A stretch of DNA of 45,400 nucleotides. Source: a candidate division TA06 bacterium SM23_40 (GTDB taxonomy: Bacteria; LJUI01; SM1-40). Shown here in pieces: positions 19,438 to 28,398 of this stretch. A model generated the notes under the pieces. That model was not told where the DNA came from. It searched no databases and saw only the letters and a list, made by a program, of their open reading frames with translations. Position 1 is the first letter of the stretch, and the number at the start of each line of letters is the position of its first letter. The translations under genes were made by a program, and so were the position numbers. The stretch lies in assembly GCA_001303705.1 (NCBI GenBank), contig LJUI01000005.1, forward strand, positions 1 through 45,400, given 5' to 3'.

Positions 19438-21798
19438 TCATACCGGGCTCCAGCGCCAGTCGACGATCTCCGGCAGGTCAACGTCATGCTCCCGGATGTA
19501 GATCCGGTGGGCGGCCAGGCGTTCCTGGAACTTGTCGATCACGCCGCCCGCCCGGGAGCGGAATCGGGTCGTCCGATGCAAGGCGGCAATCGCCAGCTGG
19601 TAGCGGCTCATTCCATTGAGCACCAGCATGTCGAAGGGAGTGGTGGTACGTCCTTCCTCGACGTAGCCGTGCACGTGGAAACGGTTCGAGTTTGGACGGT
19701 GGTGCACCAACTCGTGGATCAGCCGCGGGTAACCGTGAAAGGCGAAGATGACCGGCCTGTCATTCGTGAAGAGGTCGATGAAGGCTCCATCGTCCAGGCC
19801 GTGGGGATGGTCACGGTGGCACATGATCGTGAAGAGGTCCACGACGTTCACCACCCGCACCCGCAGTTCGGGCAACTCGCGCCGCAGGAGCTGCGCTGCG
19901 GCCACTATCTCCTCGGTGGGGACGTCGCCCGCTGCAGCGAAGACCACGTCAGGATCCCCGTCATCATTGCTCGCCCATCCCCACACCGAGGCGCCGCGCG
20001 CGCAGTGTTCCCGTGCAGCGTCCATATTCAGCCACTGCGGGATCATCTGCTTCGAGGCAACGATCAGATTCACGTAATCCCGACTCTTCAGGCAGTGATC
20101 CGCGACAGAGAGAAGACAATTGGCGTCCGGAGGGAAGTAGACACGGGCCACAGTACTCTTCTTGTTCACCACGTTGTTGACGAAGCTCGGGACCTGATGG
20201 CTATAGCCGTTGTGATCCTGTCGCCAGACGTGCGAGGTGAGCAGGTAGTTGAGGGAGGCAAGGGGTCTGCGCCAGGGCACCTCGCGTGAAACCTTCAGCC
20301 ATTTAGCATACTGGTTCAGCATCGAGTCCACGATGGGGATGAACGCCTCGTAGCAGGCAAAGAGACCGTGGCGCCCCGTCAGCAGGTAGCCTTCCAGCCA
20401 GCCCTGGCAGGTGTGCTCACTGAGGATCTCCATGACCCTTCCCCCCCGGGACAGGTACTCGTCAGTATCCACCAGCGGCCACATGAAGGCACGCTCAGTC
20501 ACCTCGAAGACGTGATCCAGACGGTTCGAAGTCGTCTCGTCGGGGCAGAAGAGGCGGAAGTTCCCGGCTTCCTCGTTGAGACGAAAAACGTCGCGCAGGT
20601 ATTTGCCGAGTTCCCTGGTCCCCTCGGCCTTCGAGGTACCGGGAGCCGGCACTGTCACCGCGTACTCCCTGTAGTCCGGAAGCTGGAGAGGCTCGAGAAG
20701 CTGACCCCCGTTGCCGTGGGGATTCATGCCGATCCGGCGATCAGCTTCCGGATAGATCGCCGTCACCAGTGGCTTGGGCCGTCCCGAGGCATCAAACAGT
20801 TCGTCAGGATGGTATCCGCGAAGCCACGTCTCCACCGCCTTGAGATGGTCAGGATTTGTCGCCGGATCCATGATCGGGACCTGGTGCGAGTGGAAGGTAC
20901 CTTCGATGGGCCTGCCGTCTAGCGCCTTGGGGCCTGTCCAGCCCTTGGGCGTGCGAAGGATGATCATCGGCCATGCGGGCCGCACCGGCGTCTCCCCTGC
21001 ACGCGCCTCCTCCTGGATCGAGCGGATCCCGGTGTACGCCCACTCCGTAGCCTGCCACATTGCCGTGTGCACCAAGGGAGGGTCATCACCCGCCACGATC
21101 CGCACCCTGTAGCCGTAGCCAGTGAAGAGGTGTTCGAGCTCCTCATCCGTCATGCGCCCCATGAGCGTCGGGCCGGAGAGCTTGTAGCCATTCAGGTGCA
21201 AGATCGGAAGCACCGCGCCGGAGGTGGCGGGGTCGAGGTACTTGTTACAATGCCAGGCTGTCGCCAGCGGGCCGGCCTCCGCCTCCCCGTCACCGACAAT
21301 ACAGGCCGCAATCAGATCCGGGTTGTCGAAAGCGGCACCGTAGGCGTGGACCAGGCTATAGCCCAACTCCCCACCCTCGTGGATCATGCCGGGAGTGCCG
21401 GGAAACAGGTGGCTCGGCACGCCGTACGGCCACGAGAACTGGCGGAAGAGACGCCTCAGTCCCGCCACGTCAAAGGTGAGATCGGGATAGTACTCACCAA
21501 GGCTCCCCTCCAGGTAGAGGTTCGCGAGAATAGCAGGCGCACCGTGCCCCGGCCCCACCACCAGCAGTACGCTGGCATCCGTATCCTGAATGAGGCGGCT
21601 CAGGTGCGCGTATACCAGGTTGAGTCCTGGCACCGTTCCCCAGTGCCCCAGAAGGCGCGGTTTGATATGCTCAGGGCTCAACTCCTCATGCAGCAAGGGG
21701 TTCTCCCTGAGGTAAAGCTGGGCTGCCCCTAGGTAGTTGGCAGCCCTCCAGCAGGCATCTAGCTGGTCTATCCTCCCTTGCGGAATGCCCTCGGCCAT
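19438..21798 (-). CDS. xfp: Phosphoketolase
   Basis: LLGHWGTVPGLNLVYAHLSRLI; FPGTPGMIHEGGELGYSLVHAYGAAFDNPDLIAACIVGDGEAEAGPLATAWHCNKYLDPATSGAVLPILHLNGYKLSGPT; C-terminal GGVIDKFQERLAAHRIYIREHDVDLPEIVDWRW. Confidence 0.97.
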   Translation of the reverse strand: MAEGIPQGRIDQLDACWRAANYLGAAQLYLRENPLLHEELSPEHIKPRLLGHWGTVPGLNLVYAHLSRLIQDTDASVLLVVGPGHGAPAILANLYLEGSLGEYYPDLTFDVAGLRRLFRQFSWPYGVPSHLFPGTPGMIHEGGELGYSLVHAYGAAFDNPDLIAACIVGDGEAEAGPLATAWHCNKYLDPATSGAVLPILHLNGYKLSGPTLMGRMTDEELEHLFTGYGYRVRIVAGDDPPLVHTAMWQATEWAYTGIRSIQEEARAGETPVRPAWPMIILRTPKGWTGPKALDGRPIEGTFHSHQVPIMDPATNPDHLKAVETWLRGYHPDELFDASGRPKPLVTAIYPEADRRIGMNPHGNGGQLLEPLQLPDYREYAVTVPAPGTSKAEGTRELGKYLRDVFRLNEEAGNFRLFCPDETTSNRLDHVFEVTERAFMWPLVDTDEYLSRGGRVMEILSEHTCQGWLEGYLLTGRHGLFACYEAFIPIVDSMLNQYAKWLKVSREVPWRRPLASLNYLLTSHVWRQDHNGYSHQVPSFVNNVVNKKSTVARVYFPPDANCLLSVADHCLKSRDYVNLIVASKQMIPQWLNMDAAREHCARGASVWGWASNDDGDPDVVFAAAGDVPTEEIVAAAQLLRRELPELRVRVVNVVDLFTIMCHRDHPHGLDDGAFIDLFTNDRPVIFAFHGYPRLIHELVHHRPNSNRFHVHGYVEEGRTTTPFDMLVLNGMSRYQLAIAALHRTTRFRSRAGGVIDKFQERLAAHRIYIREHDVDLPEIVDWRWSPV

Positions 21799-21896
21799 AA
21801 CTGCATCCTCCTTCACTTCACTTCTCATCAGCTCGTTGCGTGTGAACTCGCTCCATGCTGCTTCTGCTCGCTCAATGCCACTTCTGCCCTCTGCTT

Positions 21897-21932
21897 CTCT
21901 ATGTGCCTCCGCCTCTCTATGTGCCTCCGCTC
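21897..21932. repeat. 18-bp direct tandem duplication at the ackA 3' end
   Basis: ctctatgtgcctccgcct followed by ctctatgtgcctccgctc, straddling the ackA stop. Confidence 0.85.
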
Positions 21933-23140
21933 CCCTCCCCTTCTCCCTCCTTGCTCCACAAGAGTTCGTAGCTATGTCTGGCAATCACCAACTCTTCGTT
22001 CGTCTTCATGACGCGCACACTGACCGGGGCATCGTCGAAAGAGATGACAGCGCCACTGGCCTCGTTGCGTTCCGGATCCACCCGGATGCCCAGGAACTCC
22101 AGACCTTCACAGATGCGCCAGCGGACAGCCGGAGCGTTTTCCCCCATGCCACCCGTGAAGACGAGCGTATCGAGTCCCCCCAATGTGGCGACGAGGGCGC
22201 CGAGGAACTTCTTCGCCTGGTAGCAGAAGAGTCGAATGGCCAGCGCGGCACGCGGGTCCTGGTTCTCCCGCTCGAGGAGATCCTCCATATCAGAACTGGT
22301 CCCTGACACCCCAAGGAGGCCCCCCTTGCGGTTCACGATCTCGTTCACCTGTGCAGCCGACAGGCCCTTTTCGACGAGAAGATAGAGAATCACTCCAGGA
22401 TCGAGATCGCCCGAGCGTGAACCCATGACCAATCCACCGGTCGGCGTGAACCCCATGGTCGTATCGACACTCTCCCCATCTCGCACTGCGGTCATGCTGC
22501 AGCCGTGCCCAAGGTGAGCGACGACGGTACGACCAGCAGCTACCTTCGAACCGGCCTCCGAGGCAAGCTCTCTCATGACGTATTCGCAGGAGAGGCCGTG
22601 GAAGCCGTACCGCAGCACTCCCTCATCCCAGAGATGCCTGGGGAGTCCGTAGAGTTGGGCCTCGCGCGGCATGTTGCGGTGGAATGCCGTGTCGAAGCAG
22701 GCAATCTGCCTCAGGGCCGGATTGTGTCGTTGGACGGCCTCTATGGCGGCCAGTTCGCGAGGCAGATGTTCGGGAGCGAAGGGACTGAGCCTCCTGAGTT
22801 CCGCAATCAACTCGTGCGTGACGAGGTGCGGACGATTGTACTTGCTGCCCCCGTGCACCACACGGTGCCCTACCGCATCGAGATCCCGGGCAAGCGCACT
22901 ACCGTGCAGCCATTCGAATAGCTTCTGCAGAGCGACGGCATGATCCGGCAGAACGACGTGCTTCTCTATCAAGCTCCTGCCATCACCGCCTCTGGCGTAG
23001 AAGTATCCCTCTCTCCGGCCAATTCTCTCTATCCGTCCTGTGAGTCTTTCGACGGCTGTCCGTCCCATACTGTGAAGTGAGAATTTGATGCTCGATGACC
23101 CACTATTTAGCGCAAGGATACGATAACATGAGTCGTTCAT
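21917..23140 (-). CDS. ackA: Acetate kinase
   Basis: ILALNSGSSSIKFSL; VGHRVVHGG; FDTAFHRNMP; YGFHGLSCEYV; VVAHLGHGCSM; TMGFTPTGGLVMGSRSGDLDPGV; VFTGGMGENAPAVR. Confidence 0.98.
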   Translation of the reverse strand: MNDSCYRILALNSGSSSIKFSLHSMGRTAVERLTGRIERIGRREGYFYARGGDGRSLIEKHVVLPDHAVALQKLFEWLHGSALARDLDAVGHRVVHGGSKYNRPHLVTHELIAELRRLSPFAPEHLPRELAAIEAVQRHNPALRQIACFDTAFHRNMPREAQLYGLPRHLWDEGVLRYGFHGLSCEYVMRELASEAGSKVAAGRTVVAHLGHGCSMTAVRDGESVDTTMGFTPTGGLVMGSRSGDLDPGVILYLLVEKGLSAAQVNEIVNRKGGLLGVSGTSSDMEDLLERENQDPRAALAIRLFCYQAKKFLGALVATLGGLDTLVFTGGMGENAPAVRWRICEGLEFLGIRVDPERNEASGAVISFDDAPVSVRVMKTNEELVIARHSYELLWSKEGEGEGSGGT

Positions 23141-23441
23141 AGTGCACTCCACGGTCTTTGCAGTCCAGGAAAACCACGTATATGGTCAGTGCGATGGATC
23201 CGAATATCACGAGGGAAGATTGTAGACAGCCAATGATGGAGTCCCTTCACCACAATCAGGGACGACCTGAGTCCAGGGAAGAGAAGACTCCCTTCTCGGC
23301 CTGCCAGGGATCCCTCGAGTGCGGCGACGAAGCCATGTGAGCCGATCTCGTCTATCACCCTGTGTCACAGTAGAAAGACCGTGGCAGAAAAGAGAGGAGC
23401 TCGAAGAGGGGCAATGCCGAGAGTGGTGGCCATCCTGTTTC

Positions 23442-24578
23442 TTACTCTCCATCTCCCTCGAGATCCAATTTCAGAGCCAGGAATTGCAGCATATCCTTGA
23501 GCGCTATGATACCAACCAGTCGGTCGCGCTCGACGACCATCAGGCGGCTGTTGCCCGTCCGCTGCATGACCGATAGAGCTCTGATGGCATCGGCATCTGG
23601 AGCTATGGTGTTTTCCGACGAACATGCCCGGACCAGCTCGCCGACTCGATGCTCACCCCATTCGTTTCTGGGGATGGTCTGCACCTGGCGCGTACCGATG
23701 CAGCCAAGAAGCCTCTCCCCGTCGACAACCGGTAACATCTTGAAATGATACTTGTAGATGTAGTCCTCCACGAGTTGCGCTATCGAGACTGAGGCCGGTA
23801 CCGTCACGGAATTGACCTCCATGAACCGTCTCACGTGGTCGCCTTCCAGAGCATTTCTCAGCAGCACCTGTCTGTACGATAACTGGGATGCGTTCCGCAG
23901 AAACATGCCGATCATGAACATCCATATTCCGCCGACGAAATTCGCCCGAAGCACGTTCAGGACCCCCAGGATAATCAACACAATGCCGAAGCCGGATCCG
24001 ATCTGAGATGCAATGCGCGTCGCCCCCCGCAGCTCGCCCCTCCAATTCCACAGAACCGACCGCAGCACACGACCTCCGTCGAGGGGGAACGCAGGCAGGA
24101 GATTGAACCCAGCGAGAATGAGATTGATCCACGCAAGATAGCCGAAGACTCCGTTCACTGCGGCCGGCCACCCTGCTGCCCTCGCCGCGGCGCGGATACC
24201 GTAGAAGACCACGCCCAGGAGGATACTCGAAATGGGACCCGCAATGGCCATCAGGAATTCGGCTCTCGGGCTCGGTGGTTCATCCTCCATCTCCGCGACA
24301 CCCCCAAAGATGAAAAGGGTGATCCCCTTCATCGGCAGGCCGTATCTCCTCGCAATCAGAGAATGCCAGAGTTCGTGGAAGATAATCGAGACGAACAGAC
24401 CTGCCGCGCCAGCGACTCCCATCCACCAGTAGGTCGATTGTGAGAGATTCTTGAGATAGAGGGGGAAGAGCCCTACTGCGAGAGACCAGGTGATTAGTAC
24501 CGCAAGGATGAACCAGCTGAGGTCGATCCGCACCTCAAAGCCGAAAAGCTTGAATATGGTGAGCCGTCTTCCGAACAT
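23442..24578 (-). CDS. Site-2 protease family (M50) membrane metalloprotease with C-terminal CBS domains
   Basis: SIIFHELWHSLIARRYGLPMKGITLFIFGGVAEM (HExxH variant HELWH); NLLPAFPLDGGRVLRS; CBS region VEDYIYKYHFKMLPVVDGERLLGCIGTRQVQ ... RDRLVGIIALKDMLQFL. Confidence 0.93.
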   Translation of the reverse strand: MFGRRLTIFKLFGFEVRIDLSWFILAVLITWSLAVGLFPLYLKNLSQSTYWWMGVAGAAGLFVSIIFHELWHSLIARRYGLPMKGITLFIFGGVAEMEDEPPSPRAEFLMAIAGPISSILLGVVFYGIRAAARAAGWPAAVNGVFGYLAWINLILAGFNLLPAFPLDGGRVLRSVLWNWRGELRGATRIASQIGSGFGIVLIILGVLNVLRANFVGGIWMFMIGMFLRNASQLSYRQVLLRNALEGDHVRRFMEVNSVTVPASVSIAQLVEDYIYKYHFKMLPVVDGERLLGCIGTRQVQTIPRNEWGEHRVGELVRACSSENTIAPDADAIRALSVMQRTGNSRLMVVERDRLVGIIALKDMLQFLALKLDLEGDGE

Positions 24579-24612
24579 CTTCGACCTGCGTTCGTTACGA
24601 GCAGCCCTGGAA

Positions 24613-24972
24613 CTAGAAGGCGTTCTCGATATGCTCGACGCTGCAACCGTCCCCCACCCCGCCTACTGCCACGACATCGAACCGGACCGGCACGATATCA
24701 ATGAGGCCTCTCTGCCGAAGATACTCCATAGCCCCACGCTGCAGGCGCGCCCGTTTCCTTCCACCCACCGCCTCCTGGGGCCAGCCGAAAGCGCTGCCGC
24801 TCTTGTACTTCACCTCAACGAATACGACGCAGTCGCCATCCAGAGCGACGAGGTCGATCTCACCGTGCCGCCAGCGGAAGTTCCTCTGGACGATCCGGTA
24901 CCCTTTCGCCTCTAAGAAACGAGCGGCCTTCTTCTCGGCCGCCTCACCCAGGCGCATTCTCTCTTGTGTCAT
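24613..24972 (-). CDS. yraN: YraN family protein (UPF0102, endonuclease-like)
   Basis: GEAAEKKAARFLEAKGYRIVQRNFRWRHGEIDLVALDGDCVVFVEVKYKSGSAFGWPQEAV. Confidence 0.94.
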   Translation of the reverse strand: MTQERMRLGEAAEKKAARFLEAKGYRIVQRNFRWRHGEIDLVALDGDCVVFVEVKYKSGSAFGWPQEAVGGRKRARLQRGAMEYLRQRGLIDIVPVRFDVVAVGGVGDGCSVEHIENAF

Positions 24973-24983
24973 AATGTGAGGGG

Positions 24984-25628
24984 CTACGGTGAGCTTCTGT
25001 ATCTACCCTGAGCAGATCTCCCTTCGGCGAGCAGTGCGGCCTCTCTCACCGGCCTGAAGGAGTAGCGGTGGACCTCGCACGGGCCGTGCCGCTTCAGGGC
25101 ATCGAGGTGTGCGCGAGTGGTGTATCCCTTGTGGCGTGCGAAGCCGTAGACAGGGTACTGCTCGTCCAGTCTCTCCATCAGCGCATCCCGCGTGATCTTC
25201 GCCACGATCGACGCCGCAGCGATAGAGAGCGAGCGCGAGTCCCCGCTCACCATCCCATACTGCGGCACAGTGAGCTTAGGTATGGCATGACCGTCGACAA
25301 GGACCCACTCCGGTTTGGGATCGAGGTCAGCGAGCGCGAGGCGCATCGCCCTGAAGCTTGCCCGCAGGATATTCGTCCTGTCGATCTCATGGTGAGAGAC
25401 GACGCCAACCCCGATGCTCAGAGCGTTGAAGACAATGTCGTCGTAGCAGGCGAGACGCGCGGCCGGCGAAAGCCGCTTCGAGTCACGGACTCCGCTCAAT
25501 GCAGTCCCACGGGGGAGGATCACCGCTGCCGCAACTACAGGCCCTGCGAGGGGGCCCCGACCCGCCTCATCCACACCGGCAACGAGTTCCACACCCTTCG
25601 ACCAGAGCGCCTGCTCGTACTCGAGCAT
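24984..25628 (-). CDS. rnhB: Ribonuclease HII
   Basis: VAGVDEAGRGPLAGPVVAAAVIL; DSKRLSPAARLACYD; GDSRSLSIAAASIVAKITRDALM; YGFARHKGYTTRAHLDALKRHGPCEVHR. Confidence 0.97.
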   Translation of the reverse strand: MLEYEQALWSKGVELVAGVDEAGRGPLAGPVVAAAVILPRGTALSGVRDSKRLSPAARLACYDDIVFNALSIGVGVVSHHEIDRTNILRASFRAMRLALADLDPKPEWVLVDGHAIPKLTVPQYGMVSGDSRSLSIAAASIVAKITRDALMERLDEQYPVYGFARHKGYTTRAHLDALKRHGPCEVHRYSFRPVREAALLAEGRSAQGRYRSSP

Positions 25629-25630
25629 GA

Positions 25631-25972
25631 CTATCGTTTCTCCTCGACTCTCGCCGCTTTGCCTCGTCGACCGCGCAGGTAATAGAGCTTCGCCCTCCGC
25701 ACCTTCCCTCGCCGTAATACCTTTATCTTCGCCAGCGAGGGCGAGTGGAGTGGGAAGACACGCTCGACGCCAATCCCTTCGGTCACCTTCCGTACCGTAA
25801 ACGTCTCTCGCAGACCGCCGCCTTTCCTCCGGATGACCACACCCTCGAAGGGCTGGAGACGTTCCTTGTCTCCCTCTATGACCCTGATGTGGATCCTCAC
25901 GGTGTCGCCCGGCTTGAAATCCGGGATCTCTTTCTTCAGATAGCCCTCCTCAACTGATTCGACCGCACCCAT
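25631..25972 (-). CDS. rplS: 50S ribosomal protein L19
   Basis: [91 protein letters not shown]. Confidence 0.98.
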   Translation of the reverse strand: MGAVESVEEGYLKKEIPDFKPGDTVRIHIRVIEGDKERLQPFEGVVIRRKGGGLRETFTVRKVTEGIGVERVFPLHSPSLAKIKVLRRGKVRRAKLYYLRGRRGKAARVEEKR

Positions 25973-26015
25973 TGAAGCCTCCCTGTTTGGTGCCTCCATC
26001 TCCACTCGATTGCAC

Positions 26016-26798
26016 TCAGCTCGTCTCCGATACCTCGTTCGATTCAGCACCACTCGATCTACTGAGCTGATCCTCGGACTCTACGGCCCGGAGCAATTCA
26101 CGATCCTCGGGTGTGAGCTCAACTCGTTCAAGGAGATCCGGCCTCCTCCTAAGGGTCCGCCGGATCGCCTCCTTCCTTCTCCAACGTTCGATCTTTGCGT
26201 GATCGCCCGAGACGAGAACCTCTGGCACGCGCATCTCCTCGAACTCCTGCGGCCTGGTGTAGTGCGGAGCGTCGAGCAGACCACTCTGGAAAGAGTCTCG
26301 GGCCGCCGACTCGTAATCGCCGATTACCCCGGGCAGGAGCCGTACCACCGACTCCGCCACGACGAGCGCCGCGAGCTCGCCGCCCGAGAGCACATAGTCG
26401 CCCAGCGAAATTTCGTCTGTGATGAGCCCACGACGCACACGCTCATCCACACCTCTGTACCGGCCGCAGATCAGCGAAACGCGGTCCTCCTCCGCCAGGG
26501 CTGTGGCAATTCGTTGGTCATACGTCTTTCCCTGCGGCGAGAGCAGAACGATACGCCCGCTGTCGTCGTCACCGCGAACCTCCCGCACGGCGCGGAAGAT
26601 CGGATCCGGTTTGAGGATCATCCCCGGCCCGCCGCCGAACGGAGCATCATCGACCGAGCGGTGGCGATCGTCAGTGAACTCCCTGAGATCGACCACGTTT
26701 ATCCTGGCCGCTCCCTGTTCGCGGGCGATGCGGAGTGTCCCCACTTCAAGCACGGCCTCGATCAACTCGGGAAATATCGTGATAATGTCTATCGTCAC
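26016..26798 (-). CDS. trmD: tRNA (guanine(37)-N1)-methyltransferase
   Basis: [120 protein letters not shown] start. Confidence 0.97.
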   Translation of the reverse strand: MTIDIITIFPELIEAVLEVGTLRIAREQGAARINVVDLREFTDDRHRSVDDAPFGGGPGMILKPDPIFRAVREVRGDDDSGRIVLLSPQGKTYDQRIATALAEEDRVSLICGRYRGVDERVRRGLITDEISLGDYVLSGGELAALVVAESVVRLLPGVIGDYESAARDSFQSGLLDAPHYTRPQEFEEMRVPEVLVSGDHAKIERWRRKEAIRRTLRRRPDLLERVELTPEDRELLRAVESEDQLSRSSGAESNEVSETS

Positions 26799-26907
26799 GC
26801 CTTCTTCTCCGGACCGCCACCCTCCGGACCGCCACCTCAGACCTTCGCCCATCCTCCGCCCTCGACCCGGTCTACCAATGCATCGGCACCCAGGCCCCGA
26901 CACCGGT

Positions 26908-27438
26908 TCAAGCCGGTTGTCCCTCCTCCTCGATGAGACCCGGCATCGCAACTATCTTCATTACGCCGGCTTTGACGTCGATCTCCCTCACGATCTCTTC
27001 GGTACCCGGAATGAGAATCTCCCCGCATGGTCCGCGGGCGACGTACACATCATTTGCTGGCCCTTGCCAGACATCTACGATCGTGCCGAGCTGCCTGCCA
27101 TCGAGTGCTTCTACTCGCAGTCCGATGATCTCGAAGATATAGTGCTGCCCGGGCGCCAACTCGACAAGGTTCTCTCGCGCAACGCATATGGTCCAACCGG
27201 CCAGCTCCTCTGCGCCTTCCCTCGAATCTACGCCCTCGATGCTGATGAGTATGCGCTCACCAGCCCGCCTGCAGTCCATGAGCCTGGCCTGACGGACCAG
27301 TCCCCTTCGCGACACCAGGTACACATCGAGCCGGCTGGCAAACCGTTCCGGGAAATCCGTCTCCGGAATGACCTGAACTTCGCCCCGCAGTCCGTGGGCC
27401 TTTGCGATACTTCCGATGACGACCAGCTCCTGCTCCAT
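26908..27438 (-). CDS. rimM: 16S rRNA processing protein RimM
   Basis: [30 protein letters not shown]-barrel-like C-terminal half [25 protein letters not shown]; located between khpA and trmD. Confidence 0.93.
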   Translation of the reverse strand: MEQELVVIGSIAKAHGLRGEVQVIPETDFPERFASRLDVYLVSRRGLVRQARLMDCRRAGERILISIEGVDSREGAEELAGWTICVARENLVELAPGQHYIFEIIGLRVEALDGRQLGTIVDVWQGPANDVYVARGPCGEILIPGTEEIVREIDVKAGVMKIVAMPGLIEEEGQPA

Positions 27439-27669
27439 CTACTCAAGTATCTCGAGCACGGCCCTCTTGCCTGCTTTCATCGCTGCCGCCGTGACGATCG
27501 TACGGATCGACTTCGCAGTCCTCCCTTCGCGACCGATGACCTTGCCCAGGTCGCCCGGCCCAACTCGCAGCTCGTACACTATCGTCTTTTCCCCGACCAC
27601 CTCAGTAACCACGACCTGTTCAGGATGATCGACGAGGGACCTGGCGATGTGTTCGATCAACTCCTTCAT
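27439..27669 (-). CDS. khpA: KH domain RNA-binding protein (KhpA/YlqC)
   Basis: [76 protein letters not shown]. Confidence 0.95.
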   Translation of the reverse strand: MKELIEHIARSLVDHPEQVVVTEVVGEKTIVYELRVGPGDLGKVIGREGRTAKSIRTIVTAAAMKAGKRAVLEILE

Positions 27670-27783
27670 GGGGAATCCCCCTCTGTCTCTCTGCGAACTC
27701 GCTCTCTCGCTGGATCGGAAGACATTCCGCCTCTAGAGGTGCCTCCAGATTCGGCATCACTCGTCTACGTGGGGTCCCTGTCC

Positions 27784-28194
27784 TCAGGTCTCAGCATCCT
27801 CGTCTTCGGCTGTCTCGAGCGACGGCTCCTCGCCGCCTTCAGCTGACTCGACCGGCATCTCCTCGCCACCCTCAGCTGACTCGACCGGCATCTCCTCGCC
27901 GCCTTCAGCTATCTCGACCGGCATCTCCTCCCCAGCCGCGGCTGATACACCACCTCCTCCCGCGCGATATCGGGCGATGAGCCGGGCCGCCGCCTGCGTA
28001 GGCTGTGCGCCTCGCTCCTCCCACAGGCGGACCTTCTCTTCATCGATCTCGAGCGCACCCTCAGAGCGAGGATCGTAGTATCCGACAATGTCGATGAACT
28101 TCCCGTCTCGAGGCATTCCCGAATCAGCTACCACAACTCTGTAAAAGGGTCGCTTCCTCGAACCCGTCCTACGCAACCGGATGCGTACTGACAC
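27784..28194 (-). CDS. rpsP: 30S ribosomal protein S16 with acidic repeat tail
   Basis: [73 protein letters not shown]; tail of repeated [11 protein letters not shown] units. Confidence 0.97.
   Translation of the reverse strand: MSVRIRLRRTGSRKRPFYRVVVADSGMPRDGKFIDIVGYYDPRSEGALEIDEEKVRLWEERGAQPTQAAARLIARYRAGGGGVSAAAGEEMPVEIAEGGEEMPVESAEGGEEMPVESAEGGEEPSLETAEDEDAET
27826..27924 (-). repeat. 3 x 33-bp in-frame tandem repeat inside rpsP 3' region
   Basis: ctcctcgccgccttcagctgactcgaccggcat at 27826, 27859 and 27892 with few mismatches; encodes ([11 protein letters not shown])n. Confidence 0.92.
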
Positions 28195-28398
28195 TTGAAA
28201 TGAATCCTCCTTTCGCGCCTGTACTCTCGATCGTCAGACATCTCATGCCACGATTCCAACTCCGATCTTCTCTCATTAGCTCACGTGGCGCCGCGTGATC
28301 CCGTGATCCGCTGATATCCTCCTGCGTTCTATCTCTAGCTCCAGCTCTATGTCCAGAGACCATCTCAAGCAGAGAATAACCCATGAGTGCTTCTCTAT

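Noticed and set aside
26806-26835. 15-bp direct repeat (ctccggaccgccacc) upstream of trmD
   Set aside because: Only two copies, short, and next to a GC-rich leader; not distinguishable from chance duplication.
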